Source of the DNA: an uncultured Collinsella sp.
GTDB lineage: Bacteria > Actinomycetota > Coriobacteriia > Coriobacteriales > Coriobacteriaceae
Direction of reading: 5' to 3'
NCBI GenBank assembly: GCA_900541665.1
Contig: UQKV01000024.1
Coordinates: 1 to 30,565 of the forward strand
DNA: 30,565 bases
Shown here: positions 29,872-30,565 of the stretch, piece after piece
Position numbering within the stretch: position 1 is the stretch's first letter
How the letters are laid out: the number at the start of each line of letters is the position of its first letter
Made by a program: the position numbers and the translations under genes
Notes under the pieces: generated by a model
The model's database searches: none
What the model saw: the letters and a program-made list of their open reading frames with translations, nothing else
What the model was told of the DNA's origin: nothing

Positions 29872-30565
29872 ATGACGCTACTGTATTTCCTTACCCTGTT
29901 TCCGCTGGTACCGGCGCTGGGCATGCTGCTCGCGCGCGGTGACCGCGCCCGCGATGCGGTGGGGCTCATTGGCTCCGGCATTATTATGGCGGTGACAGTT
30001 GTAGTCGCCGTCATGTTTTTTGGCACGGGTCCGCAGAGTTTTGAGGTTGCCCCCGGCACCTCGCATGTGCTCTCGATCATCAGCTCCGCCATCGATGCCA
30101 TCCTGTGCGCCGTCATCCTGTACAACGCGTACAAATATAGGAACGCGCTCACCACGGTGCTCGGCATAGTCCAGCTGGTGGGCTCGCTCGTCTTTGCAGC
30201 CATGACGCTGCCCTCGGCCGAAGCCGTCACCGCAACGCCGCTCTACCTAGACTACATGAGCGTGATCATGGTGCTTGCCGTCGGCATCGTCGGCAGCCTA
30301 ATCTGCGTGTATGCCTTGGGCTACATGAAGGACTTCCAAGCGCACGATGAGCACGAGGCCGCGCTGCGCGGGCAGACCGCGCCCGACCGACGCCCGCAGT
30401 TCCTGGCGCTTATGTTCCTGTTCCTCTCGGCCATGTTCGTCATCGTGACAAGCGACAACCTTGAGTGGCTGTTCTGTGGCTGGGAAATCACCACCGTGTG
30501 CTCGTTCCTCATGATTGGCTACACGCGCACGCCCGAGGCCATCAAAAACGCCTTTACCCAGATCA
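29872..30565 (+). CDS. NuoL / hydrogenase-membrane-subunit-like proton-pumping protein, 3' end outside window
   Basis: A partial gene of 231 codons open to the window edge. The ATG at 29872 has GGGGGAG 7 nt upstream. The product begins MTLLYFLTLFPLVPALGMLL and shows about six hydrophobic segments, then PLYLDYMSVIMVLAVGIVGS and, near the end, SDNLEWLFCGWEITTVCSFL followed by IGYTRTPEAIKNAF. The GWE...CSFLLIGY-type stretch is typical of the antiporter-like subunit L of complex I and of EchA/HyfB/CooM-like subunits of membrane hydrogenases. It is probably the first gene of a multi-subunit respiratory or hydrogenase operon. Which complex it belongs to cannot be decided from this fragment. No clear promoter is visible in 29727-29871. 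Confidence 0.82.
   Translation, partial: MTLLYFLTLFPLVPALGMLLARGDRARDAVGLIGSGIIMAVTVVVAVMFFGTGPQSFEVAPGTSHVLSIISSAIDAILCAVILYNAYKYRNALTTVLGIVQLVGSLVFAAMTLPSAEAVTATPLYLDYMSVIMVLAVGIVGSLICVYALGYMKDFQAHDEHEAALRGQTAPDRRPQFLALMFLFLSAMFVIVTSDNLEWLFCGWEITTVCSFLMIGYTRTPEAIKNAFTQI

Overview
The window looks like a chromosomal segment of a high-GC Coriobacteriia actinobacterium, most like Collinsella. This rests on the GC-rich codon use, a LuxR regulator with an N-terminal multi-pass membrane domain, LAxTG-type cell-wall sorting signals, and many short dispersed palindromic repeats. The species cannot be fixed from sequence reading alone.

Layout: (1) 55-10950 is a surface-protein locus. A membrane LuxR-type regulator (minus strand) is divergent from two secreted LAxTG proteins of 660 and 2206 residues. 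Each protein gene is preceded by the same operator-like dyad and followed by the same block of arrayed inverted half-sites plus a REP-like hairpin, so the locus looks like a duplicated cassette. (2) 11031-17087 is a minus-strand housekeeping run: the two subunits of an NfnSL-type ferredoxin:NADP transhydrogenase (or glutamate-synthase-like pair), peptidyl-tRNA hydrolase, PRPP synthetase and GlmU. (3) 17284-20532 is a plus-strand ECF vitamin transporter operon (T, fused A-A', S). (4) 20533-21068 is non-coding and holds two large foldback elements. (5) 21069-26109 holds exonuclease III, a Sir2 deacylase, a fused FolP-FolK protein with a long insertion in FolP, a biotin-ligase-like protein and type III pantothenate kinase. 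(6) 26307-28861 holds initiator tRNA-fMet, a third half-site array and a 2-enoate-reductase-type flavoenzyme. (7) 29302-30565 holds a small tandem-HTH protein and the start of a NuoL/hydrogenase-like membrane subunit that runs off the window.

The most unusual signal is a family of 15-bp half-sites (TCTCRATCTGTAACA) in three intergenic arrays (3706-3841, 10663-10878, 26473-26688). The half-sites alternate in orientation. The space inside each inverted pair is exactly 25 bp in all eight pairs, and the space between pairs is 25 or 26 bp. The 25-bp spacers vary. This is neither a CRISPR (repeats are not direct) nor a plain terminator.

Other second-look items are the shared 8-bp-loop operator dyads upstream of both surface proteins, a repeat element that appears to be inserted in frame into the linker of the fused ECF ATPase, the roughly 125-residue low-complexity insertion inside dihydropteroate synthase, and several nested foldbacks with perfect or near-perfect arms of 24-32 bp.
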